Of a stretch of DNA of 58,743 bases, positions 15,730 through 25,467 are shown one piece after another. Under the pieces are notes generated by a model that saw only the letters and a list, made by a program, of their open reading frames with translations, was not told where the DNA came from and searched no databases. The translations under genes and the position numbers were made by a program. Numbering within the stretch: the first letter of the stretch is position 1; each line of letters begins with the position of its first letter. Origin of the DNA: Candidatus Binataceae bacterium (GTDB lineage Bacteria > Desulfobacterota > Binatia > Binatales > Binataceae); NCBI GenBank assembly GCA_035508495.1, contig DATJMX010000019.1, forward strand, positions 1 through 58,743, written 5' to 3'.

Positions 15730-17351
15730 AATATCGTCGAGCAGTGACGATGATCGCGATTCTCTGCTCGGCAGCACTCGCTGTCATTTCCCATCCCCTC
15801 GCCGCCGGTGCCGATTCAGCGACCTCTGGCGTGGTGGTGGTCAAAACTCGGCCAGGCTCCGTTCGCGGCTTGATTAACGGACACACGCGCAAATTCATGG
15901 GAATCCCGTTCGCCGCGCCTCCGGTTGGCAAGCTGCGATGGGAACCGCCGCAACCGCATGCGGACTGGACCGGAATCCTCGATGCAGCCCGGCCAGGCAG
16001 TTCGTGTCCGCAAATGAGCTTTTCCGGCTCTCGTCTTGAAGGATCGGAAGACTGCCTCTATCTAAATGTCTATACGCCGAATCCGGCAGGCAGTGGACTG
16101 CCGGTGATGGTCTGGATACACGGCGGCTCGTTCATTATGGGTTCGGGGGCGGATTACGACGGCACGATGCTCGCGCAAAAGGGCAATCTGATCGTGGTGA
16201 CGATCAATTATCGCCTTGGACCGCTAGGATTTCTCGCGAGCCGCAGCATCGAGCGCACGAGCCCCGATCATACTTCCGGCAATTACGGAATCATGGATCA
16301 GCAGGTCGCGTTCAAGTGGGTAAAGGAAAATATCGCGGCGTTTGGCGGAGATCCGTCGCGAGTGACTATCGCGGGCGAATCCGCGGGCGGCCAAAGCGTG
16401 GGCTTGCAGATCGTGTCACCGCTTGCTGCAGGATTATTTCAGCGCGCGATTCTGGAGAGCGGGCCCTTCATCTCAATGCGCCCGATCGCCTCAACGCGCA
16501 CGCTCGCCGAGCAGGATAAGCACAGCGACGAATTCATCGGCAAGCTCGGATGCAGCGGCGCCTACGATGTCCTCGCATGCCTGCGCGACCAGCCGCTCGA
16601 TCAGGTCATGAGAGCTCTCCCCGCGAGCCCGATCGGACAGGCAGAACCGGTCTGGGCTCCGGTGATCGATGGGCACGTGGTGCCGACTGAGCCGGGCGAC
16701 GCTCTGCGCGCGGGCAAGTTCAACAAGGTACCTGTCATCAGCGGCTCCAATCACGACGAAGGCACCCTGTTCATGGCCTATGGCCAGCAGCTCAGCGTCG
16801 CTCAGTATGAAGCCGGATTGCGGCATTGGTCGGGAGACAAGGCGCCGCAAGCGCTGGAAGCGTATCCGGCGTCAAAATACTCGACTCCGCTGCAAGCCCT
16901 TGCGGCGGTGTTCGGCGACAGAATACTCAGTTGTCCGATAATAGGAGCGACCGAGTTACTATCTACGCAGGTGCCAGTGTTTCAATATGAATTCAACGAC
17001 CCGCATGCGCCGGGACTTTTCCCGAATCCACCATTTCCGCTCGGCGCCTCGCATGGCTCGGAAATCCCGTACGTATTCGGAAGCGCCAGCCAGAGAGCAT
17101 CGGCGACGCCCGAGCAGCAACGGTTATCCGACGCGATGATGCAGTACTGGATCGACTTCATCCTTACGGGAGACCCCGATGGGCATCAGCCGCGATGGAA
17201 CCGCTACAGCGACACTACTCATCAGGTGCTGTCGCTCGCGCCGGGCGCGATCAGGATGGAATCAGATTTTCGCGCCGAACATCACTGCGACCTGTGGGAG
17301 TCGATGGACACAAGCGGCTTGCGCGTCGGTCGAGCCGCAGACGGGCAATGA
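15726..17351 (+). CDS. Exported type B carboxylesterase
   Basis: 541 residues. A signal peptide (ending HPLAAGADS) precedes a complete alpha/beta-hydrolase of the carboxylesterase/lipase family. Visible parts are the early FMGIPFAAPPVGKLRW, SEDCLYLNVYTP, the oxyanion-hole HGGSF, the nucleophile elbow GESAGG (Ser219), the acid in GSNHDEGTLF and the His in GASHGSEIPYVFG. It should hydrolyse carboxylic esters in the periplasm or outside; substrate unknown. The start is GTG at 15726, overlapping the preceding stop; an ATG at 15750 would shorten the signal peptide. Its composition is like the main genome while the flanking fragments are AT-richer, which suggests insertion into an older gene. Confidence 0.92.
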   Translation: MKYRRAVTMIAILCSAALAVISHPLAAGADSATSGVVVVKTRPGSVRGLINGHTRKFMGIPFAAPPVGKLRWEPPQPHADWTGILDAARPGSSCPQMSFSGSRLEGSEDCLYLNVYTPNPAGSGLPVMVWIHGGSFIMGSGADYDGTMLAQKGNLIVVTINYRLGPLGFLASRSIERTSPDHTSGNYGIMDQQVAFKWVKENIAAFGGDPSRVTIAGESAGGQSVGLQIVSPLAAGLFQRAILESGPFISMRPIASTRTLAEQDKHSDEFIGKLGCSGAYDVLACLRDQPLDQVMRALPASPIGQAEPVWAPVIDGHVVPTEPGDALRAGKFNKVPVISGSNHDEGTLFMAYGQQLSVAQYEAGLRHWSGDKAPQALEAYPASKYSTPLQALAAVFGDRILSCPIIGATELLSTQVPVFQYEFNDPHAPGLFPNPPFPLGASHGSEIPYVFGSASQRASATPEQQRLSDAMMQYWIDFILTGDPDGHQPRWNRYSDTTHQVLSLAPGAIRMESDFRAEHHCDLWESMDTSGLRVGRAADGQ

Positions 17352-17468
17352 CTGCCTGCATTCAAGGTTGGTAACGACGGGCATTCGTTATCAGAGGCAT
17401 TGATGCAAACTTGGCTTGCCGGTAACAAGCGCCGGTCGTAAGGTCATGCTCGTGTTGGCGACTCTTGA

Positions 17469-17702
17469 GCATACCAGCAATCCGGCTTAAACGCATTCGC
17501 GAATGTGGGCAATTCGTCTCTTTACAAGAATGATCTTGCGTCCTTCAACCACTTCGTCACAATTGGAAAGTTCCTCGACACTCGAATGGGGCCTGAGTTT
17601 GACATGAAACTTACCCTAACTATTGGGGACATGAACGACCAAGAGCGAAAGGTGACCGTGCCTCTAACGCAAATGCAACTCACGCCCATCGCTAAACCTT
17701 AA
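17469..17702 (+). pseudogene. C-terminal fragment of an exported protein
   Basis: An open frame without a good start reads AYQQSGLNAFANVGNSSLYK, then NDLASFNHFVTIGKFLD and ends TVPLTQMQLTPIAKP. It is AT-rich and beta-strand-like and could continue from the fragment at 15436-15729 (…SEGSRTHLN). A stop codon precedes it at 17466-17468. I treat it as the displaced second half of that gene. A GTG at 17505 would allow a 65-residue product if it is expressed. Confidence 0.45.
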
Positions 17703-18008
17703 GCGACCATTCGGATATCAGAGTTATCCAGAGTTCTACCGTCCCCGGCGGGATGATCTCCGATGCCGATTTCTTTCCATTTCAACCAGAATCGGAGATA
17801 TCTAGTTATGTTTCGTTTGGCGGCGGCGCCTGGACTAGTCAGACCTTCACAATATCGGCGAACCGCACCAATTCCGGCGAGTGAGATCGAATTGGCGGTT
17901 CTCGGTATTGCCGTGCTGGTAGCGTTTGGTGTCATTCTCGCGCTGGCGTGGAATCGCTTGAATGCGAGACCGTCGAACGCAGCGTCCAAAGGGCTGGAAA
18001 GGAGTTGA
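17697..18008 (+). pseudogene. Remnant of a membrane-anchored exported protein
   Basis: Two frames that look like pieces of one gene. The first (to a TGA at 17882-17884) contains SSTVPGGMISDADFFPF and VSFGGGAWTSQTFTISANRT, beta-rich and exported in style. The second, shifted by one base at the same place, continues EIELAVLGIAVLVAFGVILA (one transmembrane helix) and a basic tail to 18008. Joined, they would be an extracytoplasmic domain with a C-terminal anchor. No start codon with a binding site is present. Confidence 0.35.
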
Positions 18009-18430
18009 TTTCGATTTCCCCGACCCCTGAGCCTTCATCCGGCGTCGAGTGACAAACTCCTTCAATCTTGCTCATACACTCATCTCCACTTACTCGCACG
18101 GGGCAATCCGCCTGGCGTAGTGCGTATGGTGCAATCGATGAATCGTTCCGAGCGGTATCTTTCGAGCGTCGCGAGCGTCGATTGATCGATGAGACGAATG
18201 ATGTGGAAGGGGAGACTCTGAATATGGTGGGAGAACTGGTTGGCGGCGGCGTCGTGAACGGCACCTTCCATTTGCGCTTTCTGAACGCACCCGATATCAA
18301 GGGTCGCATAGGCCGTTCGTTCGCACGCGGCGGCGATTTAAACTGGCCTTTCTCGTGAAATGTGGGCGGGCGGCAGCGATGGCGTCCGCCTTGTGTTTTC
18401 TGGAATTATTCATCGGCGAGGAACTTGCGG
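18009..18430. other. Non-coding end of the decay zone
   Basis: A 96-codon open frame on the plus strand (18068-18358) and a 63-codon one on the minus strand overlap here, neither with a recognised motif nor a convincing binding site. The region is probably untranslated or degraded sequence between the fragments and the histidine phosphatase gene. Confidence 0.5.
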
Positions 18431-19138
18431 ATGGCGCTCGGACCGTTTTATGTCGCGCAAAGGCTTCGGGAGGGAAAGGGCTTGAGAGGGACCGCGCTTT
18501 TCATGCGCCACGGCGAGACCGCGTGGAATCGCGAGGGCCGCGTGATGGGCCGCAATCAGATCAATCTCGACGAGCACGGCCGCGCCCAGGTCGCAGCCTC
18601 GATCCCGTTCGCGCAACTGATCGCGCCCGAGATCATTGTGAGCAGTCCGCTCAATCGCGCAAAGCAATCCGCCGAGATCATCGCAAGCGGCCTCGACGGC
18701 GTGCAGATCGCGCTCGATGAGGATCTCTCCGAAGTTCAATACGGCCGCTGGGAAGGGATGGTTTACGACGAGCTGGTCGATGACCCCGAGTATCGCACCT
18801 ATCGCGAGCATACCCTGGACACTCCCACTCCCGGCGGCGAGACCATCGCGCAGGTGCAGACGCGCGGCGTGGCGGCCGTGCTGCGCGCGATCGCGGCGAA
18901 CCCGGCCCGCCGCGTGCTGTTCGTATCGCACGGCGACATCATTCGCACCGTGCTCTGTCATTTCATGGGCCTCGGCCTCGAGCACTTCCGGCGCATCCGC
19001 GTCGACAATGCAACGTTCTCCGCGATCCAGATCGCGGGCGATTTCGCGGAGATTAAATTTCTTAATCTGCTGCCCGATCCGGGGCGCGCTTTCGTTGCAC
19101 CATTCAAGAGCAAGCGCAATAAAGTTGAGAATCACTAG
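18431..19138 (+). CDS. Histidine phosphatase family protein (PhoE/CobC-like)
   Basis: 235 residues. The phosphohistidine motif is FMRHGETAWNREG (about residues 24-36), followed by the second Arg in SSPLNRAKQSA, the acid in YGRWEGM, and the second catalytic His in FVSHGDIIR. This is the phosphoglycerate-mutase-like fold; bacterial members with this spacing are broad phosphatases, alpha-ribazole phosphatases or GpmB-like. Without cobalamin genes nearby I keep the general name. The start at 18431 has GAGG nine bases upstream. It precedes the RND genes by about 120 bp. Confidence 0.88.
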   Translation: MALGPFYVAQRLREGKGLRGTALFMRHGETAWNREGRVMGRNQINLDEHGRAQVAASIPFAQLIAPEIIVSSPLNRAKQSAEIIASGLDGVQIALDEDLSEVQYGRWEGMVYDELVDDPEYRTYREHTLDTPTPGGETIAQVQTRGVAAVLRAIAANPARRVLFVSHGDIIRTVLCHFMGLGLEHFRRIRVDNATFSAIQIAGDFAEIKFLNLLPDPGRAFVAPFKSKRNKVENH

Positions 19139-19261
19139 CCGCGTGGCATAGTTCTCGCGGTAACAATTTGTGCGGTAGAGGCAGCGGGCCTCCGCCGCTT
19201 GAACTCCGTGATCGTTTCTTCCGCTCCCGCGCGGGATGCGGAGGACGGGAGCGCGCGTCGT

Positions 19262-22200
19262 ATGTGGATTGTCCAACTCGCGCTGCGAAGACCGATCAGC
19301 GTCGCCGTGATGGCAGCGCTCATGCTCCTGCTGGGGCTGGTGTCGCTGTCCACGATGAACTTCGACATCTTTCCCGCGATTAACATCCCTGTCGTCGATT
19401 GCGTCTGGTACTACCCCGGCCTGTCCGCCGAGGAGATGGAGCAGCGCGTCGTCAGTATCAGCGAGCGCGCCTCCTCCACCACGATGAACGGCGTCGAGCA
19501 CATCGAATCGACCTCGCTCAACGGCATCGGTCTGCTCAAGTTTTACATGCAGCCCGGCGCCGACACGGGGCTTGCGATTTCCCAGCTCGTCTCGGTCTCG
19601 GAAGCGATCAAGAACATCCTGCCGCCCGGCATCAGCCCGCCGAGCGTCATCGACTATAACGCGACCAACGTGCCGATCGCGTTCATGGTGATGTCGAGCG
19701 AAACGCTGCCGCAGAGCCGCGTTTACGACTTCGGTTACAACTTCGCGCGCCTGTTCCTGTTCACCATTCCCGGCTTGTCATCGCCCGCTCCCTTCGGCGG
19801 TGCGCAGCGCCAGATCATGGTCAACATCGATCCGGCCGCGATGTATGCGCGGGGCGTGTCGCCGCAGGACGTGGTCAACACGATGCAGGCGCAGAACGTC
19901 ATCATTCCGGGCGGCGACGCCAAGATCGGCGACACCGACTACAACGTCGTGATGAACGGCAGCCCGCGCACGGTCGCCGCGCTCAACACGCTGCCGATCA
20001 AGGTCGTCAACGGCGCGCCGGTTTATATCGGCGACATCGCTCACGTGAGCGATACCTCCGCGGTGCAAACCGACGTCGTGCGCTTCAATGGCCAACTCGC
20101 AACCTACATGCTGATCCTGAAGCATGCGTCGGCCTCGACCCTGACGATCGTCGATTCGGTGAAGGCGATCATGCCGCGGATGCTCGCGATCGCGCCCAAA
20201 GGACTCACCGCGAAGCTCGCGTTCGATCAATCCGTGTTCGTGCGCGAGTCGCTCAAAGACGTTCTGCAGGAGGGCGTGATCGCGGCATCGCTGGTCGCGC
20301 TGATGGTGCTGCTGTTCCTGGGATCGCTGCGCAGCACGCTCATCGTTATCACCTCGATCCCGCTCGCGATCCTCACCTCGATAATCGGACTCAAGCTCAC
20401 CGGCCAGACGATCAACATCATGACGCTGGGCGGGCTCGCCCTCGCGATCGGAATGCTGGTTGACGACGCGACCGTCGAAGTCGAGAACATCCATCGCAAC
20501 CACGCGATGGGCAAGCAGCTCGGCGTGGCGATTCTCGACGGCGCGCGCCAGATCGCAGTGCCGGCCTTCGTCGGCACGCTCGCGATCTGCATCGTGTTCT
20601 CGCCGGTCGTCGCTCTAACTGGTGTCGCCAAGTTCCTCTTTACCCCGCTTGCGCTCGCCGTCGTTTACGCGATGCTCACGTCGTACCTGCTCTCGCGCAC
20701 GCTGGTGCCGAGCATGGCGCTGCATCTTCTTGCCGACGAGCCCGAGGGACACGCCGTCAAAGGATGGCTCGGCCGCGTGACGACGCGCTTTGAGAATTGG
20801 TTCGATCGCCAGCGCGACCGCTACGGCATCCTGCTCGCGCGAATCATGGCGCATCGCGCGCTGGTCCTCGGCTGCATCGCGATTATCGTCGTCGCCTCGA
20901 TGGGCCTGGTGCGGGTCGCGGGCGAAGACTTCTTCCCGCGCGTCGACTCCGGCATGATCCGGCTTCACGTGCGGGTTCCCGTCGGCAAGCGAATCGAGGA
21001 AACCGCGCGCATCCTCGACGGCGTCGAGCGCACGATTCGCTCGGTCATCCCGTCCAACGAACTTTCGGTGATGACCGACCACATCGGCCTGCCGGTCTAT
21101 TGGGCGCTGCTCTTCTACCAAACCGACAGCATCGGCCCGCAGGACGCCGACATCCAGATTCAGCTCTCCGCCGATCATCATCCAAGCCTTGGCTATGTCG
21201 ATCAGATTCGCGACGCCATCCATCGCCGCTATCCTGGAGTTATCATCTATCCACAAGCAGCCGACATTATCAGCCAGGTGCTCAGCTTCGGCCTGTCGGC
21301 GCCGATCGACGTGCAAATCGTCGGCCGCAATCTCGATGACGATTATCGAATCGCCGAAGAGTTGCAGGACCAGGTCGCAACCATTCCCGGCGCGTCCGAT
21401 ATCCGCATCGCACAGGTGATTGACTATCCGACGCTGCGCATCAAGGTCGATCGCGAGAAGGCCCTGGAGCAGCAAATCACCCAGCGCGACGTGACGATGA
21501 GTATCCTGACCTCGCTCGCGTCGAGCGTCGTCACTTCGCCGAACCAATGGCTCGATCCGCGCAACGGCGTCAATTACAGCGTGGCGGTGCAGACCCCGCA
21601 GCATATCGTCGATTCGATCCAGGCCATCGGCCGCACGCCTATCACCTCGAGCACCGACGGCACTCCCGCCCAGTTCCTGACCAATCTCAGCGACGTATCG
21701 CACGAGGTCCAGGCGCAGGGCATCAACCACTACACGGTGCAGCGCGTCGTCGATTTGAATTGCAATGTCGAAGGACGCGATCTCGGCTCGGTCGCGGCCG
21801 CGGTGCAGGCCAAAGTCGATGCGCTCAAGGACCTGCCCGCGGGCACGCGCGTCACGATTCGCGGCGAAGCGGAGGCCATGAATGCTTCGTTCACGAGCAT
21901 GGGTACCGGGCTGCTGCTCGCGATCGTGCTCGTGTACCTCTTGATGGCGACTAACTTCCAATCATGGGTCGATCCACTGATCATTATGATGGCGGTGCCG
22001 GGCGCGCTGGCCGGCGTGCTCTGGATGCTGGTGGCGACGCGCACCACGCTCAACGTCGAATCCATGATGGGCGCGATCATGGCGGTCGGAGTCGGCGTCG
22101 CCAACGGCAACCTGCTCATCACCTTCGCCAACGATCTTCGCGAGCAAGGGCACGACGTGGTGAGCGCCGCGATCCAGGCCGGCATCACGCGGATGCGCCC

Positions 22201-22441
22201 GGTGATCATGACCGCGCTTGCGATGATCCTCGGGATGCTGCCGATGTCGCTGGCGCTCGGCGCGGGCGGCGAGCAGAACGCTCCGCTGGGCCGCGCCGTG
22301 ATCGGCGGCCTGATCGCGGCCACGATCATGACGCTGATCGTCGTTCCCGTCGTGTATTCGTTCTTCAGCGGCGAGCGAATCGGCAAGCGCCAGCGCGACG
22401 CCGAGGTTGCGGCGCTGGTGGAAATCGCGGAAAAGGATTGA
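19262..22441 (+). CDS. RND efflux permease (HAE1/AcrB-like)
   Basis: About 1059 residues, the full length for a proton-driven tripartite pump permease. It starts MWIVQLALRRPISVAVMAAL (first transmembrane helix) and has two periplasmic loop domains after TM1 and TM7 (for example FFPRVDSGMIRLHVRVPVG). The TM4 proton-relay region reads GMLVDDATVEVENIHRN with adjacent Asp residues. Final helices include MTALAMILGMLPMSLALG. A GTG at 19208 would add 18 residues, but homologues start at MWIV and GGGAG lies upstream of the ATG. Substrate may be a drug, solvent or lipid. The membrane-fusion partner follows directly; there is no outer-membrane TolC-type factor in the window. Confidence 0.94.
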   Translation: MWIVQLALRRPISVAVMAALMLLLGLVSLSTMNFDIFPAINIPVVDCVWYYPGLSAEEMEQRVVSISERASSTTMNGVEHIESTSLNGIGLLKFYMQPGADTGLAISQLVSVSEAIKNILPPGISPPSVIDYNATNVPIAFMVMSSETLPQSRVYDFGYNFARLFLFTIPGLSSPAPFGGAQRQIMVNIDPAAMYARGVSPQDVVNTMQAQNVIIPGGDAKIGDTDYNVVMNGSPRTVAALNTLPIKVVNGAPVYIGDIAHVSDTSAVQTDVVRFNGQLATYMLILKHASASTLTIVDSVKAIMPRMLAIAPKGLTAKLAFDQSVFVRESLKDVLQEGVIAASLVALMVLLFLGSLRSTLIVITSIPLAILTSIIGLKLTGQTINIMTLGGLALAIGMLVDDATVEVENIHRNHAMGKQLGVAILDGARQIAVPAFVGTLAICIVFSPVVALTGVAKFLFTPLALAVVYAMLTSYLLSRTLVPSMALHLLADEPEGHAVKGWLGRVTTRFENWFDRQRDRYGILLARIMAHRALVLGCIAIIVVASMGLVRVAGEDFFPRVDSGMIRLHVRVPVGKRIEETARILDGVERTIRSVIPSNELSVMTDHIGLPVYWALLFYQTDSIGPQDADIQIQLSADHHPSLGYVDQIRDAIHRRYPGVIIYPQAADIISQVLSFGLSAPIDVQIVGRNLDDDYRIAEELQDQVATIPGASDIRIAQVIDYPTLRIKVDREKALEQQITQRDVTMSILTSLASSVVTSPNQWLDPRNGVNYSVAVQTPQHIVDSIQAIGRTPITSSTDGTPAQFLTNLSDVSHEVQAQGINHYTVQRVVDLNCNVEGRDLGSVAAAVQAKVDALKDLPAGTRVTIRGEAEAMNASFTSMGTGLLLAIVLVYLLMATNFQSWVDPLIIMMAVPGALAGVLWMLVATRTTLNVESMMGAIMAVGVGVANGNLLITFANDLREQGHDVVSAAIQAGITRMRPVIMTALAMILGMLPMSLALGAGGEQNAPLGRAVIGGLIAATIMTLIVVPVVYSFFSGERIGKRQRDAEVAALVEIAEKD

Positions 22442-22443
22442 CC

Positions 22444-23586
22444 ATGACTGAGAACTCCACTCCCGCGCCGATTCGTTCCGGGCCGCTTTTTTATGCGGTC
22501 TGGATCGGCGCTGTCGTGCTGGTGCTGTGCCTGCTCGGCGGGTTAGTGCTCGCGCGCGACATTTGGGTTTCCCATCAAACTGCTTCGCTCGAGCAGCAGG
22601 AGCAGCTCGGCCCAGTTGTCGTGGTCGTGCCGCTGACGCATGAAAGCGAAACGCGCGACGTGATCTATCCCGCCGCCGTTCACGGCTACTTCGAGAGCCC
22701 GATCTATTCGAAGGTCGCCGGCTACATCGATAAGATGTTCGTCGACAAGGGCGATCGGATTAAGAAGGATCAGCTCCTCGCTATCGTCGTGTCACCAGAG
22801 CTTGACCAGCAAGTGAATGACGCGCTCGCGAGCTACAAGATCGCCGCGATCACAAATCGCCGCTACCAGGACCTGGTGCACGCCTCGGTCGTTCCGCAGC
22901 AGCAAGCCGATGAAACCAACGCCCAGATGAAAGAGACTTACGCGAAGTGGCAATCGCTCAAGGCCGAGCAGGGCTACGAGCGCGTGCTCTCGCCTTACGA
23001 CGGCGTGGTCACGGCGCGCAATCTCGATCCTGGCGCGCTGGTTGCCGAGCAGAGCGCGCAGGCGAGCTCGAATCCTCCCATCTTCAACACCGCGACGCTC
23101 AAGCCCGTACGCGTTTATGTGCAGATGCCCCAGGACGACGCCGCGTTTATCAACGACGGCGACAAATCAGAGGTGACGGTCTCGCAATATCCCCGCGATC
23201 AGTTCACCGGCTCCGTCACCCGGCATCCCCAGGCGCTGATGCAAGACACGCGCACGATGCTGGTCGAGGTGGATTTGCCCAACGATGATCTGAAGCTGCT
23301 GCCCGGGATGTTCGCTCACGTGAACATCAAGCTTCACGGCGCGTCGTCAGCGCCGCTCGTGCCCGACGAGGCGCTGGTCTTCGAAAAAGACAAGGTCTAT
23401 GTGCCGGTGATCAACGGCGATCGAATCCATCTCGCCGAAGTGACTCTCGGTTACGACGACGGTATCCGAAGCCAGATTCTGCAGGGGCTCACGGGTAACG
23501 AGAAGGTCGCCTTGAACCTCGGGCAGGCCGCGCGCGACGGCGAAGTCGTGCGCCCGATCGAGCAGCCCGAAGAAGCGCAAAAATAG
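22444..23586 (+). CDS. RND periplasmic adaptor (membrane-fusion protein)
   Basis: 380 residues. One N-terminal membrane helix (about 16-36) anchors it. Then come the lipoyl-like half motifs (GYFESPIYSKVAGYIDKMFVD ... LSPYDGVVTARNLDPGALV), a short helical hairpin between them, a beta-barrel domain (VRVYVQMPQDDAAFI) and the membrane-proximal domain ending RDGEVVRPIEQPEE. It bridges the permease and an outer-membrane channel. The start lies two bases after the permease stop, so the genes are one operon, with permease first, which is the less common order. Confidence 0.93.
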   Translation: MTENSTPAPIRSGPLFYAVWIGAVVLVLCLLGGLVLARDIWVSHQTASLEQQEQLGPVVVVVPLTHESETRDVIYPAAVHGYFESPIYSKVAGYIDKMFVDKGDRIKKDQLLAIVVSPELDQQVNDALASYKIAAITNRRYQDLVHASVVPQQQADETNAQMKETYAKWQSLKAEQGYERVLSPYDGVVTARNLDPGALVAEQSAQASSNPPIFNTATLKPVRVYVQMPQDDAAFINDGDKSEVTVSQYPRDQFTGSVTRHPQALMQDTRTMLVEVDLPNDDLKLLPGMFAHVNIKLHGASSAPLVPDEALVFEKDKVYVPVINGDRIHLAEVTLGYDDGIRSQILQGLTGNEKVALNLGQAARDGEVVRPIEQPEEAQK

Positions 23587-23604
23587 GTCGAAAGATCGCC
23601 GCGG

Positions 23605-24774
23605 CTACGGCATCCCGGCATTGTTGTATGCCGACTCGGAATGGGGCCCGACCTCGATGCCCTTGCGCACGCGCACGCTCGCAGTGGGCTTGCCCGGCAC
23701 GTCGACCCGCACGCTGCGATATCCGCCCGCGGCGGCATCGGGTGCGACGAAGCCAACGGTGTACTGCTCGCGCAGCTCGAGGCTGATCTCTTCACAGGCG
23801 CGCTTGAGTTGCTCACCGTCGCCCACCTGGCGAATCACGTAGGTCTTCGCGCCAGTCTCAGTCGAAAGGGTGTGCAGCGTTTCCACGTCGACCCGGTCAG
23901 CATCGCCGAAGTTCGGCAGCGCAAACGGCCCGATCGCGAAGCTGATACCGGCGCCGGGATTCGGATCGCCGATGCCGATCGAGTACACCAGCACACCCAT
24001 CCGCCTCGCCTGCGCAACCACGTCCGCCACGGTGGCGGCGCTGGCATTGTCCATTCCGTCGGTGACAACCAGCAGCGCCTTCTTGTCGTAGCGTCCCTGA
24101 CGCAGGAGGCCGAGGCCCTGCTCGATCACGTCGAAGAGCGCAGTCTGCCCATAGGCGTGCAGAAGCGCGAGCCGGCGCATCACCAGTTCGTGATTCATCG
24201 TGAACGACTGGAGTAAAAACGGATGCGACGAGAAGGCGAACAGGAACACGTCGTCGCGATCGTTCAAATCGCGCAAGAATTCCGCGATCGCCACCCGCGC
24301 TTGCGGAATCTTCGGCGTCATACTGCCGGAGGTGTCGACCAGAATTCCGACTGAAACGGGAGCGTTGGTGTCCTGGCGAAAAAACTGGATCGGGCGCGGT
24401 TTGTTGTCGAGATAGAGATTGAAATCCTGTTTCTGCAGACCTGTGACGTAACTGCCAGAAGGATCGGTGACCGTGACTTGCACCTGCTCATAGCCGGGTT
24501 GCTCGCGCAGCTCGCGGCTTGGGATCGTGAGCTCCTCGCCGCCCTGGGGTGCCTGCGGCGGAATCTCGAGATTGGGCGTCATCCCGCGTTGCGGCGCCGG
24601 CATCGAGGGAAGCTCCAGCGTCGAGCCGCCCGAATTCTGATGGCCCGGAATGACCAGCGAACTCGAGGGCCGCGTCGTGCCGCCCTGCTGCGCGCGCGCG
24701 ACGCCGTCGAACGTGAAGGCCATCAGCAGCGCCGCGATCGCCGCGGCCATCCACACCATCCGGGCTTTAGGCAT
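23605..24774 (-). CDS. Exported VWA-domain protein
   Basis: 389 residues. A signal peptide (MPKARMVWMAAAIAALLMAF..ARAQQ) is followed by a Pro/Gln-rich linker of about 80 residues and a von Willebrand A domain with a complete MIDAS set: DTSGSM, a Thr in the YGQTALFD loop and the Asp in VVTDGMDN. This resembles the 'VWFA-related' secreted proteins common in Acidobacteriota-type genomes, which bind ligands through a metal ion. Before the VWA domain is a strand-rich segment (YEQVQVTVTDPSGSYVTGLQKQDF), typical of that subgroup. It ends 18 bp from the convergent adaptor gene. Longer upstream starts exist, but the ATG at 24774 begins the signal peptide. Confidence 0.9.
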   Translation of the reverse strand: MPKARMVWMAAAIAALLMAFTFDGVARAQQGGTTRPSSSLVIPGHQNSGGSTLELPSMPAPQRGMTPNLEIPPQAPQGGEELTIPSRELREQPGYEQVQVTVTDPSGSYVTGLQKQDFNLYLDNKPRPIQFFRQDTNAPVSVGILVDTSGSMTPKIPQARVAIAEFLRDLNDRDDVFLFAFSSHPFLLQSFTMNHELVMRRLALLHAYGQTALFDVIEQGLGLLRQGRYDKKALLVVTDGMDNASAATVADVVAQARRMGVLVYSIGIGDPNPGAGISFAIGPFALPNFGDADRVDVETLHTLSTETGAKTYVIRQVGDGEQLKRACEEISLELREQYTVGFVAPDAAAGGYRSVRVDVPGKPTASVRVRKGIEVGPHSESAYNNAGMP

Positions 24775-25004
24775 CCTGTGTCCCACTGGAAAAGTGCCCC
24801 GCAGCTTCGAACTGCGAGGCCACCGGATAATGATCCTATTTGCGGTGCGCTTGGGCAAGCTCACTTTACGGCGGCTCCATGGGGCCACGATCCTCGTTGA
24901 CCTTTGACGAATTTCGCCCGCCGATGTTTCAGAATTCAGCCCTCAATTGAGTCACTAAACGGCAAGGCCTAGGATTAGCCTCAGCTTCAGGGGGCGTCGG
25001 CGCG

Positions 25005-25358
25005 ATGAGCGAGAACAAAACATCGATCGAATCCGATCCGGTCTCGTTCGTGATGGACGGCAACGGCGAAATCGTCGAATGGCATCCCACCGCGGAGGCG
25101 CTCTTCGGATGGACCCGCGCCGAAGCTGTCGGCCGCAGGCTCTCCGCGCTCATGATTCCCGAGCATCAGCGCGAGGCGCACGAGCAGGGCCTGAGGCGCT
25201 TCCTCTCCGCCGGCATCGGCAAACTGTTGAACAAGCCGCTGCGGCTCAACGTGATGCATCGCGACGGGCATCTGTTCGACGTCGACTTCCAGATCGGCGC
25301 CGAGCAAAGTGCCTCCGGCTATCGATTTCCAACGCGAACCCGCGCCGTCACCGGCTGA
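25005..25358 (+). CDS. Single PAS-domain protein
   Basis: 117 residues, nearly all one PAS domain: VMDGNGEIVEWHPTAEALFGWTRAEAVGRRL is the N-cap and core, followed by FLSAGIGKLLNKPLRLNVMHRDG and FDVDFQIG. No kinase, GGDEF or other output domain is present, so it would sense a ligand or redox state and pass the signal through protein contacts. The last 15 residues are unlike a PAS end (YRFPTRTRAVTG), which could mean a truncated longer gene. It is 110 bp upstream of a flavin monooxygenase on the same strand. Confidence 0.78.
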   Translation: MSENKTSIESDPVSFVMDGNGEIVEWHPTAEALFGWTRAEAVGRRLSALMIPEHQREAHEQGLRRFLSAGIGKLLNKPLRLNVMHRDGHLFDVDFQIGAEQSASGYRFPTRTRAVTG

Positions 25359-25467
25359 GTCGCGCGCAACTAAACGCTCGTTCAATGAACTTGTCCGGCG
25401 GCGATTTCTTTCGTAGCTTGAGTTTCGATCCCGCCGCGCCCGGCACGGCCGCCCGCAAGGAGAACAG

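Noticed and set aside
18080..18271. Minus-strand frame with HIIRLIDQSTLATLERYRSE
   Set aside because: It looks orderly but has no start signal or recognised family and overlaps another weak frame.
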